From NCBI GenBank assembly GCA_018697195.1, contig JAGMWU010000029.1, positions 905,114 through 969,113 on the forward strand: a stretch of DNA of 64,000 nt. Direction: 5' to 3'. The position numbers were made by a program, and so were the translations under genes. The notes under the pieces were generated by a model. The model saw only the letters and a list, made by a program, of their open reading frames with translations. It was not told the DNA's origin and made no database searches. This DNA comes from Certhia americana (Eukaryota > Chordata > Aves > Passeriformes > Certhiidae). Of the stretch, positions 12,571 through 23,846 are shown piece by piece (the stretch's first letter is position 1; each line of letters opens with the position of its first letter).

Positions 12571-12595
12571 GATTGATTGATTGATTGATTGATTG
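12571..12595. repeat. (GATT)n microsatellite
   Basis: Six perfect GATT units plus a partial one. A second GATT array lies at the far end of the window (63934-63951). Confidence 0.95.
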
Positions 12596-12815
12596 TAAGA
12601 CTGCAATAAAATCTGAAAAGCTAAGCCCTCCCTCCCCAGGAAAATATGTGATCCATGAGTCCACGGCCACGGAGTTTTAAAAGCCAGGCCTGGGTTGTAG
12701 TTTGAGCAGTGCTATAAAATCAGTTTGAAGTCTACTCAAGTAGGGCTTTGAATTGTGTTATTTACAGAATGTTAGCTCAGATGGTGCCTCTTCTCCACTG
12801 CAGAGCTGATGGAGT

Positions 12816-12978
12816 GAATCACAGAATCCTGGAATGCTCTGGGTTGAGAGGACCCTTAAACCCCATCCAGTGCCATCCCCTGCCAGGGGCAGGGACATCT
12901 TTCACTATCCCAGGTTGCTCCAAGTCCCATCCAGCCTGGCCTTGGACACTTCCAGGGATCCAGAGGCAGCCACAGCCA
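12816..12978 (-). mobile_element. CR1 LINE fragment (3' end)
   Basis: It begins with 'aatcacagaatcctggaatg', the complement of the CR1 3'-terminal ATTCTRTG octamers. It continues with the characteristic CR1 3' region, including 'gcagggacatctttcactatcccaggttgctccaag' in spaced form and 'catccagcctggccttggac', and stops near 'ggcagccacag'. The element runs on the minus strand, is truncated at its 5' end and has no coding capacity. The close match to the avian pattern suggests moderate age. Confidence 0.92.
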
Positions 12979-13802
12979 ATAAATGTGCCTGAATTTCACT
13001 CACATTATGGACAAAGATGTAGCTCAAACTGCAGCTGAGTTAGGTTAAGCCAAGCTTAGTTCCTTTTACAGGCAGGTAAGTGCTATTTGCTTCCCTCTGC
13101 TACTTTGCTCTGAGAGGAGTAACTCCCAAAAATCAGAATTGTGAACTGATGAGGGCAGAAACTTCTTTCAACCCTCCCAGGTGGGTGTATGAGGATGTCT
13201 CTCAGCTGTTCCTGGTGCAAGTCTAGTGATGAAAACCAACTGAACAACACAAAGTATTTAGAGAATGAACTTGTGGACCACCCTTGTGCTCTACGAGTTG
13301 TGAACATGGATCATCAGCTCCTCTGAAAACGAGATCAGTCTTGTCATGCAGTGCCAGCTACAGCTCTTAATTGCCCTGTTGTAATGTGCTATTCCTTTGC
13401 TAACAGTTTGAGTTATTTCTTTGTTAACCTTTACACAGCCAATAACAAATTAAACATCATTATCTGAGTTTAAGATAGGCTGTAAATCTTGAAGCTCTTC
13501 TTGGTTCTCAGATCTTACAATAAGGGAGCAATAAAAGGGCATTTAATGACACTCCCAAACATGGCAGCATGGGAAATGTTATAAGCAAAATGGAGGAAAA
13601 GAGGGCAGTTCTAAATTGTCCATGGGAAGATTGGTTTGCATAAATGACTGATCTGAAAACGGGGTGCTGATCAAAGTGGAGAGCTTTTCATGCTGCAGGC
13701 AGGTAACATTGGTGGCTCCAATGCTCTGAATGGTTTTGACTAAGCAAAATTAAAGGCCTATATGACCATTTGACACAAAATCACTCAAATAACTGCCTGC
13801 CT

Positions 13803-13942
13803 CATCCCAGGAAGTGTCCAAGGCCAGGCTGGATAGAGCTCAGAGCAACCTGGGCTAGTGGAAAGTGTCCCTGCCCATGGCAAGGTTTGAAATTAGATGA
13901 ATTAAGGTCCCTTCCAATCCAAACCATTCTGGTATTCTGTGA
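13803..13942 (+). mobile_element. CR1 LINE fragment (3' end)
   Basis: The + strand carries 'ggaagtgtccaaggccaggc', then 'gagcaacctgggctagtgg', 'ctgcccatggcaagg' and 'aaggtcccttccaatcc', ending in 'ggtattctgtg', the CR1 tail octamer. Only the last 140 bp remain. It is inverted relative to the fragment at 12816 and covers overlapping CR1 sequence. Confidence 0.92.
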
Positions 13943-14083
13943 AATGTTGGATGTGGGATACATACTCCAGCGTTTTCAGCCAGGGGGGTGGTAGGAGAAG
14001 GGTGGGGATGAGTTTGGAGGGTGATTTCTCTCCTGTGTAGAGAGAATGTTTCCTGCTCAGATGTGCTGCTAGCACAGCCAGAC

Positions 14084-14232
14084 ACAGAATTATTAAGGCT
14101 GGAAAAACCCTCCCAGACTATTGAGTACAAGCTGTGCCCAGTCCCCACCTTGTCCCCAGCCCAGAGCAATGAGTGCCACATCTATGTCTTCCTCAGACAC
14201 CTCCAAGGATGGGGACTCCACAAGATTCCCCT
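14084..14232 (-). mobile_element. CR1 LINE fragment, older-looking subfamily
   Basis: It reads 'acagaattattaaggctgg', 'aaaaaccctcccagactattgag', 'gtgccacatctatgtctt' and 'acacctccaaggatggggactcc' on the + strand. This is the reverse complement of a CR1 3' end from a different subfamily than its neighbours, the type with 'aagaccttcaagatcatcgagtcc'. More substitutions than in the adjacent copies suggest an older insertion. Confidence 0.85.
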
Positions 14233-14865
14233 TCTCCTCTCCCCTGCAAAAAGTACCTGCAATACACCCCAGAAATGACTTGCAAACTATCAATTGATGT
14301 GAAGAAATGCAGTGACAGAGAACCTTGGTGTTACACTGCATTTGTCTGGCTGTGGCCTCTCCTGTACCAAATAATTCAGAGCAAACAAGGACCAACCACC
14401 ATCTAGCTTCTTTCAGCATTTCATTCACTCACTAAATCTGGGAGCAAGAGGGTTAACAGAGGTAGGGCTGCATCCTAGGGTTGCAGAGCAAGTGTCTGTG
14501 TGATTGTGCACCAGCTACATATGTTTTACTTGTTTGGAGCACAATCCCTTACAAATTTTGACCAGTTGGCAAAACCTTTTGGTCTTGTCTTCATTGTGCC
14601 TCAGGGGCGGGGACCTGGAGCACGGCCTTCTCTATGCTGGGAGACTCCCAGTTTCCATCATCTCCAACCCTGCTTATCCACAGCAACCTGTTTTCTCCTG
14701 GGATGGTGGATAAGTGAGATTTATCCTTTTATATGAGATTGCCTGGAAGAGAGTTTTCAATGGGATTTAATGAGAGAATCTCTCCAAGTTGAGGATGGGG
14801 GTCTATGTAAGGAAAACTCTTTCTGGCAGAGTCTGTTTCTTGTTGTTTTAAATATTTTTCAAATG

Positions 14866-14886
14866 ATTGCAATTGCTAATTGCAAT
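14866..14886. repeat. Perfect inverted repeat ATTGCAATT-gct-AATTGCAAT
   Basis: Nine-base arms pair perfectly around a 3-base loop. Each arm contains ATTGCAAT, close to the C/EBP dimer site. It may be a binding site or a chance AT-rich palindrome. Confidence 0.4.
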
Positions 14887-15110
14887 TTATCCTTCTTGGG
14901 GAGTCAAGTCTGTTGTCCTGCCACCCAACATAACCCAATAGAAAGGTGAATTTTCTTCCTGCAGCATGGAATTACTTTGGTTTCAGGCTCAGAAATTTTC
15001 TTACCTACGGGAGAATCCCATTTACAGGAGAAAAGCTGGGCTGGGGAAGATGTAACAGAAAAGCAAGCACAGATTTTTGATAATTTAACAAAATATCTTC
15101 ACATATATGC

Positions 15111-15250
15111 CCAATCCCTGGAAGTGTCTAAGGCCAGGTTGGATGAGGCTTGAGCAACCTGGGACAGTGGAAGTTGTCCCTGCCCATGGCAGGGGGTGGA
15201 ATTAGATGATTTTGAGGTCCCTTCCTACCTAAACCATTCCATGATTATAT
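15111..15250 (+). mobile_element. CR1 LINE fragment (3' end)
   Basis: It follows the same pattern as the 13803 copy: 'ggaagtgtctaaggccagg', 'gagcaacctgggacagtgg', 'ctgcccatggcagggggtgg', 'gaggtcccttcctacc', ending 'ccattccatgattatataat', with the tail octamers degraded. It is 5' truncated. Confidence 0.92.
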
Positions 15251-16335
15251 AATTTATATATTATGACAACAAAATGCTGTTACTTAGATTGCTTTGTAAC
15301 AAATGCTGCTACTTTGCTTATTTCTTTGATTACTCACTGGCAGAGCCAGCTGTGATTGGGATCAGGATTTTGAGGATCTGAGCTGTGGGGTTGGTTCCAT
15401 TGACTAGGCTGGGACTCTGTGGCTAGGAATGGAACCTGGCATTTCTGAGCTGTAATATTTTCCTTCAACCATCTCACTGTGGCATCTTCTCTCTTGTACT
15501 TCACCCCCATGGTAGCAGCTGTAAATTAGAATTAATGATGTCTAAGCCTATTTTTCCTGCTCTAGAACTGTGTTGCTGTTGAGCTGCAGCACCCCAGAAG
15601 CTGAATCTTGAATCTTTTCTTCAGCAAATTCCAGGATCAGACATCAGGAACAACCTGCCTGGGACATTTCCAGGCTGTGCAGGTACCACGTTTGTACTGC
15701 AAAGGGAAATCCCACCACTTCCCACCCCAGTTCCAGATGGCTGGAGTTGGCTGGCTTGGTGGAGGACAGATTTCAAGCAGATTGGGTCTTTTCCTTACCT
15801 TTCCAGAGCACCTCAGTGTGTTAAACCCTATTTTATTTCTATTTTATGATGAAAATACATTGTGGCATTACAACACCACCACAGTGGATTGTCTTGGAAG
15901 GGGAATTGTTGGCCCTAATGTCCTTGGGGCAGATCCTGGTTTAGGCACTGGGTCATCCCATTCTACCTGTGATTCCTGATGATTTTCTTCACTAATATTT
16001 GTCCTCTGTGCTGTGACCTATACAAGGCCATAGTTCCTTCTGACGCTCCTTGGATGTACTTCTTCTGTCATAATTTCTTTAAAATCTGTGAAAGAAGGTG
16101 TTGTGTGCTGGGTTTGGCTTGGGAAGAGAATTAGAATCTGTTTTTCTTTCTGTTTTCTGCTCTTGGTGGCTTTGGCTTCCACCAGCCTAAGCCAAAGATG
16201 ACAAAAATGTGGGGAGAGGCCAGACCTGAAGCTGCTCCTTACTGAGTTCTGGAAAGCTCCTCTGACCTCCTGCAGTTCTGTAGCAAACATTTGCTGGATT
16301 GTGCCTGCAGACAACTTTTATTGATTTAATTTTTT

Positions 16336-16407
16336 ATTTATTAATAGTAGTAGTAGGTGCTCATTATTATTAGTAGTATTTATTAGTAGTAGTAGAGGTG
16401 CTCATTA
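16336..16407. repeat. Duplicated TAG-trinucleotide unit
   Basis: A block of about 35-40 bp made of 'atttatta', a (TAG)n run and 'aggtgctcatta' occurs twice in tandem (16336-16368 and 16377-16407). A trinucleotide microsatellite has been duplicated together with its flank. Confidence 0.8.
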
Positions 16408-19400
16408 AGCTTTTTAACTGTTTAACACCTATTTCCTCTTATTGCACCTTGAACTGGAAATGCTTTTAGAAGATTAAAAAAAAAAAAACAAACAAAAACC
16501 TCCAGGTGTTAGTTTTTGAGCTTTTTTGCTCTCTGGAGTTTGGAGTTTGCTTTTTTACTTGGAACAAAACCTACACAGAGATTGCTGTGGTTCAGAGAGG
16601 AGTGTTGAGACCTGAACATCTGAGCCCTGATGTCCCTTTGAGGGGTCAGGGGAAGCTTTTGGAGAGTCTCCTCAGTGCTGCCCTATGCATTTTTGCACTT
16701 GGAGAGACTTTGGAAAGTTTGTGGTGCTGGGAGAGGGGGCAGCAGGACATGGAGGAGAAGGACCTGGGGCGTCATTAGAGGTGTCAGAGGTCGGTGATCC
16801 CAGAATTGACACACTTGACCCATTTCCCTGCCCCACCAGAGCTGGGCTGGGAGAGAATTCCCAAGGGGACAGCACAGGGGGTTTGGAGCTGCATCCGCAG
16901 CCCTGCCCGCCCCTGAGGCGGATAATTTGGTATTTATAGCCCTTCCCTCCAACAAGGTCTATGACACCTCGGGGACCCATTGGGGAAAGAATGCTGATTC
17001 CCTTTATGAATTTTTGATGGGGGAGGAGGAGCAAGGGAGGCCACAGGGGAAACTTGTGAAATGTTAATATTTTTTTCTTTTTTAGTGGTGCTGTGAACAT
17101 CCCCTCTGATTGTGTTTGCTAGGATAAACTTTGCTGAATGTCCCCTCTCTTTAATTCCCCCCTTCCTGCCTGCAAAGCAAGAAACAATAGTCAGGAACTC
17201 TCATTTCCATTCCACAACTTCAGTAATGACAGAATTTTCAGCTGCTGTCCTCCTCCAAAAAATCAAGATGCTCAGTAAACAGGATATTTTCCTTGAATAT
17301 GCTCTAAATGAGCTTCCTTTGTTCAGCTTTATTTTGGTGGTCCATGGGGGTGGCACTCCTGGGAATGGGAGTGTTTGAGTGTGTTTCAGTGCCGAGGAGG
17401 AAATGAAGGGTTTGCTTTTATTAGAGTGCATGAATGCACATTACTCAGCTGTAATTTTTCTTCTTCCCATCATCAACACAAACAAATGTTCACCCCTGCC
17501 TTCTTTTTGCAGGTGAAATGCTTCCTGAGTGTGACCTTAACTACAGCTTTAATCACAGAGGGGGTCTTGAAGGGTTTTTTGTGAGGTGTTTTTTTGGCAT
17601 GTTTCCTTTTTTCTGATTTGTAATTTAAACAAAGCTTTGCAGAAATAAATCTGATTTTGTGCCATTCCCTGCTGATTTTGGTTCAGTATTTAATTATAAC
17701 TTTCTTTAGCTTAGAGTGATTCAAGGTCCATGTTGTAACAAAAAGGAACCAGTGATGCTTAATTTTTGTAAAGGACCATCAGACAAGGGTTAAACAGGAC
17801 AAATGGGTCCCAAGTTTCATTGATAAGAAAAAATAGAGTTATATGTGGTGAAAGAAGAGAAATGATGACACAAGTGTTCAGATGGTGATTTTGGGAGGAA
17901 GAATATCTTTGTTTTTTAGATAAAAAACATGTGCATCAGAAAGGAGGTTTGATGTGATTTTCCAGAGGTTCCATATCCTTGTAGAGGCAGGGAGTGGATG
18001 AAATAAATTCTGTGACCCTGATTCTGTGAGCAGCTGCCTGTCTGAGTGGCCAGGACAGGTTTCCCCCTTCCATCTTCCTCTCCCCTATGGAGCTTTCAGG
18101 GGGTGTGTGGTGCAGTGCACTGGCTTTGGCTGGGACCTGCTGCAGCTGCAGCACAATCAGCACTCTCAGAGACAGGGGGGCTGTGCTCAGCTGAAATCAG
18201 GGAGATTTTGGACTACAACTTTCAGGCCAAATATTGATGCACTCCTTTCACTTCTGTGAAAATTAGGATCTGTGATAGCTGGCATTGCCAGATGCAGGGA
18301 ATGGACCAAGCTTTAGAAACAGGCACAGCAGCATCTCCTCTGCTCCCTGTGAGGAGCACTGGACATGCTCTGCCTCTGTCATCTCTCCTGCAGTCCCTTC
18401 ACCTGGGCTGACTCCACATTCTGTCTGAGGGTAGTTTGGGCTCTGTAAGTTGTGTTTCCCCCCCTCTCCCTTCCTGTTCTGAGGGCAGAGTGTCAGACAG
18501 GGCAGTTTGTCTTATGCTTTTCTGGGTGCAGCAGGTTGGCAGGTGGAGCTGGTTTCTAACAGCAGAGTTCACCTGGGGAATTCCTGGCTGTGTGGTTTCA
18601 CTGGGGCCTAAGCACTTTGGATTATGCAACATGCTTCTTGATAGAAATGTTACATCAAATAAAATGGAAAAAGAAACCCTCTCCTCCCCATTTGGAGCAG
18701 CCTGTTCATTCTGGTTTAATTTGTGTTCTGCTTCCGCTCATATTCTGCTTCTTCCTACCTTGAATTAAGATTTTGTGTGCGCTTGAGAGCCCTATTTCTG
18801 TCCCCAGAACCTTCATCCACTTTCTCCTTCCTTTAATGAGAATCAGAGCTGCCCTTCATGAGCTGTGAAGCCTCTGAGATGATGTAAAATGGTGTTACAG
18901 AGTTCTCTGTCAAAAGCTTTGCTTGGCATGGTGAGTTGAGCCTCCTTCCCAGTGCAAGGTAATGCAAACACTACTCTGATCAGTCAGGAAACTCCAAATG
19001 CCAATAGGACATTGAGATTTAGAGATTATTATTGAGATTTTGATATAATTATGGACTTTTTACTTTGAGTGGGGCAGGTAATAAATGCAACACCTGCCAC
19101 GTTTTGCTCTTCCTATTGATTGACTCCCAAAACAATGTGAATGCAGAGGCAATTTCCAATGTATCCTCAATGCTGGAGACAGTGAAAACACATGTTTTAC
19201 TTTGTTCTGGTGAGCAATCCTGGGAAATCAGCCAGAGCCTGGACTTTGGGACTCTTGGTCTTTTAGATCAGGAAAGTGGGAATCAGAGCTGTTGGTGTCC
19301 TGCCCTGCTCCAAGAGGTGGAGACTGTTTGGGAGTGAGATGAAGAAAAGGGCATCGGGGAATACAAAAGATGTACTCTGTTTGAGACTTCAGGAGAGTTA

Positions 19401-20870
19401 AAAAAAAAAAAAAGAAGGAAAACAGAGAGAGAAAAAAAGAGGTCTGGATCTTTGCCTTGGATTTCCCCATCTGTTCAATAAAGATTAAGATACTTTCTCT
19501 GCTTCCCAACAGGGTGTAGAACTTAATGGATTAGATTGGCTGCTTTTTGATGGCACCTGTTAGGTGCTTTATTTTCAAGCCTGGTGGATGCTGTATTGCC
19601 TTCTGTGAAATTTTTATCCTTGTTGCTTTCTGCAAAGACAGAAAAACTTTATTTTTGAGTTTGTTTTCTCTTCTCAGACTCGTCCTCCACAATTTGACTT
19701 TATTTCAATGTTTTCCTTCTCTAAACCAATCCTCAGATATTTTTCCTTTGTCATGTTTCTCATGCTCCCTGTTTCCCTTCATGGCCAATGCTTTGCAGCA
19801 GCCTAGCAAGGTAAATTTGACTTTTATTCTAATAATGATGTCAGATTCTTTTCCAAGAAGCTTTAGTGCTCCATTATCTTCAAGAATCACAGGCTCAAGA
19901 TGAATCTTAGTTTCATCATTTCTTTTTGCTTCACCAGGACCCATTTCTTGCCTCTTCCTTGTTGTTGTCCATTCCAGACCTCTTCAGGAGTTTGTTTGGT
20001 TTTTTTTCCCTGTTCCCAAGCTGTTAAAAACCTTTGGGAACATAAACAAGATCTCCCAGACTCTTCTGTAACATTATCATTAACGCTATCTTTTGTGATG
20101 ATCCACTTTGCCTTCCTTCTTCCTTCTGGCGTGTGTTGGAATTTGTGGAGGAAACCTGATGGACTGGCAGTGTTTGTGCAGGACATTGCCAAACTGGCTG
20201 AAACTTTTGCCAGTTCTTTGCAAATATTTGTTGCCTTATGTGGAAGTCTTGTTTGGAGCAGTTCTATGGATGTGGAAAGCTTTCAGTATTAGGAAGGACA
20301 GGGACAACAACTCTCCTACCTCATTAAAGCAGCAGATTATAAAATGCCTTCACACAAAGGTTAAAAGTAGGCTGTTAGAGCCTCTTAAATAAAGCCTCCA
20401 ATATAATTAGAGTGAAAGAGGCTGTTAAAAATGTTCATTCCCATCATCATGAAAATGGACTAAAGTAAACATTGGTACAACCCCCACTGTCACACAAGCA
20501 GAATCCTGCAAGCCCCTGTAGGAGCCTCCCCATCCCAACAAACGTGCAGCAGACAGCTAGCATTTCACAGGAGCCTTGCTACCCATAAAAAAAGCAAATT
20601 AGCCAGGCAAATACCACAGGCATCTGTCAGTAGAATCCCTGATCTATTTTGAGTACCTTGGAGCATCTTGGTTCCCAACAGCCACCTTGACATGTGGCTG
20701 CACCATAAATTGCTTGGGGAAAAAGCCAGGCATTTAGCAGTCATAAAAGAAAAGACTTCCTGCTGCTGCTGGGAAGGGTTTGCTGTTCCCCACGCTCCGT
20801 TTCTGTGCTCCTGCAGCAGCTCTGCCTCTTGCTGAGCTGCAGGTAAACCTGTTTCAGTTTTGCTTGCTCG

Positions 20871-20889
20871 TCTGTCTGTCTGTCTGTCT
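20871..20889. repeat. (TCTG)n microsatellite
   Basis: Between four and five TCTG units, ending in 'tctt'. Confidence 0.9.
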
Positions 20890-22515
20890 TTCAGTGTTCC
20901 TTTCTTTACTCTGGTTTCCACAGTTTGACACTTGCAATGTCACCAGAATGTGATAATGGACTTTACTGCTGGGTGGGGTTTGTGGTGTTTCATCTGCTCC
21001 TTCTAAAGTGACAAGGGTCATTTTTCTGAAGTGGCCAGGAAAAGGGCAGGTCAATGGGGATGAGAGGAGAGAGGCAGATTTACTCCTGGTTCCTCTCTCC
21101 TGGTTTTCTGGTGGCTTCCTCCTTAACCCATCACTCATGGAGACAAAGTGTGACAAGTGTTGGGACCTTGGCAACTCCCAAATGGATTTGACATTCAAGT
21201 TTCCAAAGCAAGAACTAAAATTCCCCATTCCTATTCCAGAACTTAGGATATCCTTCATAATCTTAGCAAAACTGGTAGCAATGTACTCATCCAATTAGGT
21301 AGCAAGAAAATTCTTCAACTTTTATCCTGCAGGTACAGCTCCCATTTGGTTTGGTGACAATGAGGCACTGAGCAAAACCAGACACCTGCCCTGCTTCCCC
21401 AGCCCCTCACAAGGGGCTTCTGTCCTTTCTGTCCCTTCTATACCCTCCTCCTGTTCTACAGGAATTATAAAGTATTAAATCTGCCCAAGTTAATAGGCTC
21501 TCGATTGCTAAAATTGCTAGTGGGTGGGAGGAAAGCACTGCCTGTGTTGTTACACCAGTCCCTGTGTGTTGTATTAATTGATTGTGGAGAAACATTGTAT
21601 TCCAGTTGTTATCAGAGGACAATATTTGTTCTAGTGGGATCCTTAATTTTATCTGGTGTGGAAGAGGAAAAGAGGGATGAAGTTAAAACTTAACACTTAA
21701 AAGTGGCCTGTTTTCAATTGTGAATTTTGCCACGAGCTTCCTCGGCGACTTGGGGTTACTCAGTTCTACAAAACCTTGGTTTTCCTGTCCAAGAAATGGT
21801 TATTGTAGTATTTTCTTACAACTCCTCCTTGTCAGAGATTCTGGGGTTCAGAATTCACAATGTTTCATGTATGAGAAAGATCCTAAATGGGCTGAAAGTT
21901 GATGATTTAGGGCAAATATTTCCCAAAGTTTGCTTTGAAGATGATTCAGTGACTGGAATACAGCTCCTGCTCTGTTCGGCAATTATTTTGGGGGAGCTGT
22001 TTCTATTTAGGATCTCATCTCTTTCCATTGTAACTTCTTCTTCTGTGAGTAAACAGAGAATATCAACTGCTGCTGGTGGTTATCAGTGAGTTACTGGGTT
22101 GTTTGTTCAGCTCCAGCTTTGGAAATGCCTTTTTTCTCTATTCCCTAATTTGATATCAGTCAGAAAATAACCCAGCCTTGGGAACATGAGATTTTAATGT
22201 GCAGTGAAAAAGTACCTTGAGACTGAAGCCTGTCACTAGAACTCATCTGGAATTGCTTACCATGGAGTAAATTTACTAGAAGCTGTGCTTAATAGTGGAG
22301 TTTGAAAGGTGGCACCTAAAGAAATCCTCTTATAATGTCTCAACAAGCTGATGTTGACAAGTTCTTTGCATTAAGGACTTATGGCAAAGTCCAAATCCTT
22401 CCTCAGTGCATTAGACAAATAATTATAGGGAATTTTTATCTGGATTCTTTGCTCTGAGGTATCCATTCATAAAATATTTACAGTAACTGCAGAGAAAGCA
22501 CAATCAGTTTGAGGG

Positions 22516-22554
22516 TTTTTTTTTTCTTCTTTTCTTTTTCTTCTCTCTTCTCAG
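22516..22554 (+). other. Long pyrimidine tract ending in CAG
   Basis: About 37 uninterrupted pyrimidines run into CAG at 22552-22554, the form of a strong 3' splice site. The sequence after it (AACTGTAGGAATG...) is closed in at least one frame at once and gives no recognisable exon. It could be an acceptor for an untranslated or non-coding exon, or simply a pyrimidine-rich low-complexity tract. Confidence 0.25.
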
Positions 22555-23795
22555 AACTGTAGGAATGAAACCTAGGCTTTAAATTTTTAGCAGAGACATT
22601 TCCTAGGAGAAATTGAATTTTTTTTCCCTGTAAACTTTAATAAATGCAAGAAAATATGGGGAATCATACCCAAGTAATCACTGTGCTCAGAGGGTATTTT
22701 TTGCAGCTCATTCCCACTTTGTGTCATTTTCCAAAGTCTCATGCCCAGAATGTTATGAGAGCTCCTAAGGATGTCAAGTGACCTCTCAGCACCTACTGGG
22801 GCCCACAAACCTTTATGGAAGTCAGCAAGTTCAGCATTTGGCTGGGCTTTAAGAGCAGCCTGTGATGGGAGATTGCCAAATTGGCCAAATTATCATGATT
22901 TTGTGTCCGAATGTGGGGAAATAACATGGAAAAAGTGCCTGTGGTTTGGAGGAGCTCAGTTCAATAATGATTTAACCATTTCTACCACATCCTACTTAAA
23001 ACAAATTAATTTCTTTTTATGAAGTGCATGATGCAATGTTTCATCTCCTGAACATCTCCATCAGTATCTGAAATAACTCATAATTTGTATTTTTTATAAA
23101 TACGTGCATGGTTGTCTTTTTTTTAATTGGATATTAGTTTAAACATTATTTAAGAATCTTGTAAAGATTTAAGTCAGTAACATTGATTCATTTTCTAGCT
23201 TTAAATTTTTACTTATCATTGGTAACTACATAAACTCTGACAAACATTTCTGAGAAACCATTACTATTTAAATACAATTCCACAGCTTGTTGGTGTTTTT
23301 CAAATACACATTAATTTCATATGGTACCTAATTCTCTGTTTTGAAAAATAACCCTGAATGTAAAGTAGTTGAAAGCTTGGGGTGCTTTTTAATTATTTGG
23401 GATATTATTTTGAAACAAAAGTAGCAACATATTTTGAAAACTACTATTTAGATAAATATAAAAGCATGCATTGGGTGCCTCATCTCAGTTATTTTGCACT
23501 GGAAGTTTAAAGTGCAGGCAGAGATGGAATATTTAAAACACATGATTTAATTAAGGAACATAGTGAATGAACACACCAACTGCATGTGTTAGAGAATGGA
23601 AACACTGAATCTGATCTGGATTCTTAGCTGAGGTATGCAAACAATTACTTGGGAAAAAAAGGAGGAGAATTCTCTCTTCTACCTGTTTACTTAAATATTT
23701 TTCTTTTTCCCCCAGCAAATTATTTTGCTGCCTAATTTATCAAGCAAATGGTGTTGATTTATAGCCAGGAATGACGGAGTCAACATGAATAATGA

Positions 23796-23796
23796 C

Positions 23797-23844
<48 letters not shown>
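23796..23844. repeat. (AAT)n microsatellite, about 16 units
   Basis: A nearly perfect trinucleotide array. It is the longest perfect microsatellite of the window together with the GT array at 50.4 kb. Confidence 0.95.

Positions 23845-23846
<2 letters not shown>

Larger units (their letters stand above)
15251..22515. other. Non-coding DNA with simple repeats
   Basis: No gene recognised. GC-richer patches occur at 16.6-17.05 kb and 18.0-18.6 kb, with overlapping short open frames of no recognisable family. A purine-rich tract lies at 19391-19441. Splice-acceptor-like strings occur (for example CTTCCCAACAG ending at 19511) but lead into frames that close within about 20 codons. Confidence 0.6.

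Noticed and set aside
13073..13081. CAGGTAAGT, a perfect 5' splice-site consensus
   Set aside because: No plausible exon precedes it: the upstream sequence is a CR1 fragment and unique DNA with early stops. One perfect 9-mer is not surprising in 64 kb.
18001..18030. 'attctgtgaccctgattctgtg' as a CR1 tail
   Set aside because: Two octamer-like words occur, but the sequence before them does not follow the CR1 3' region.
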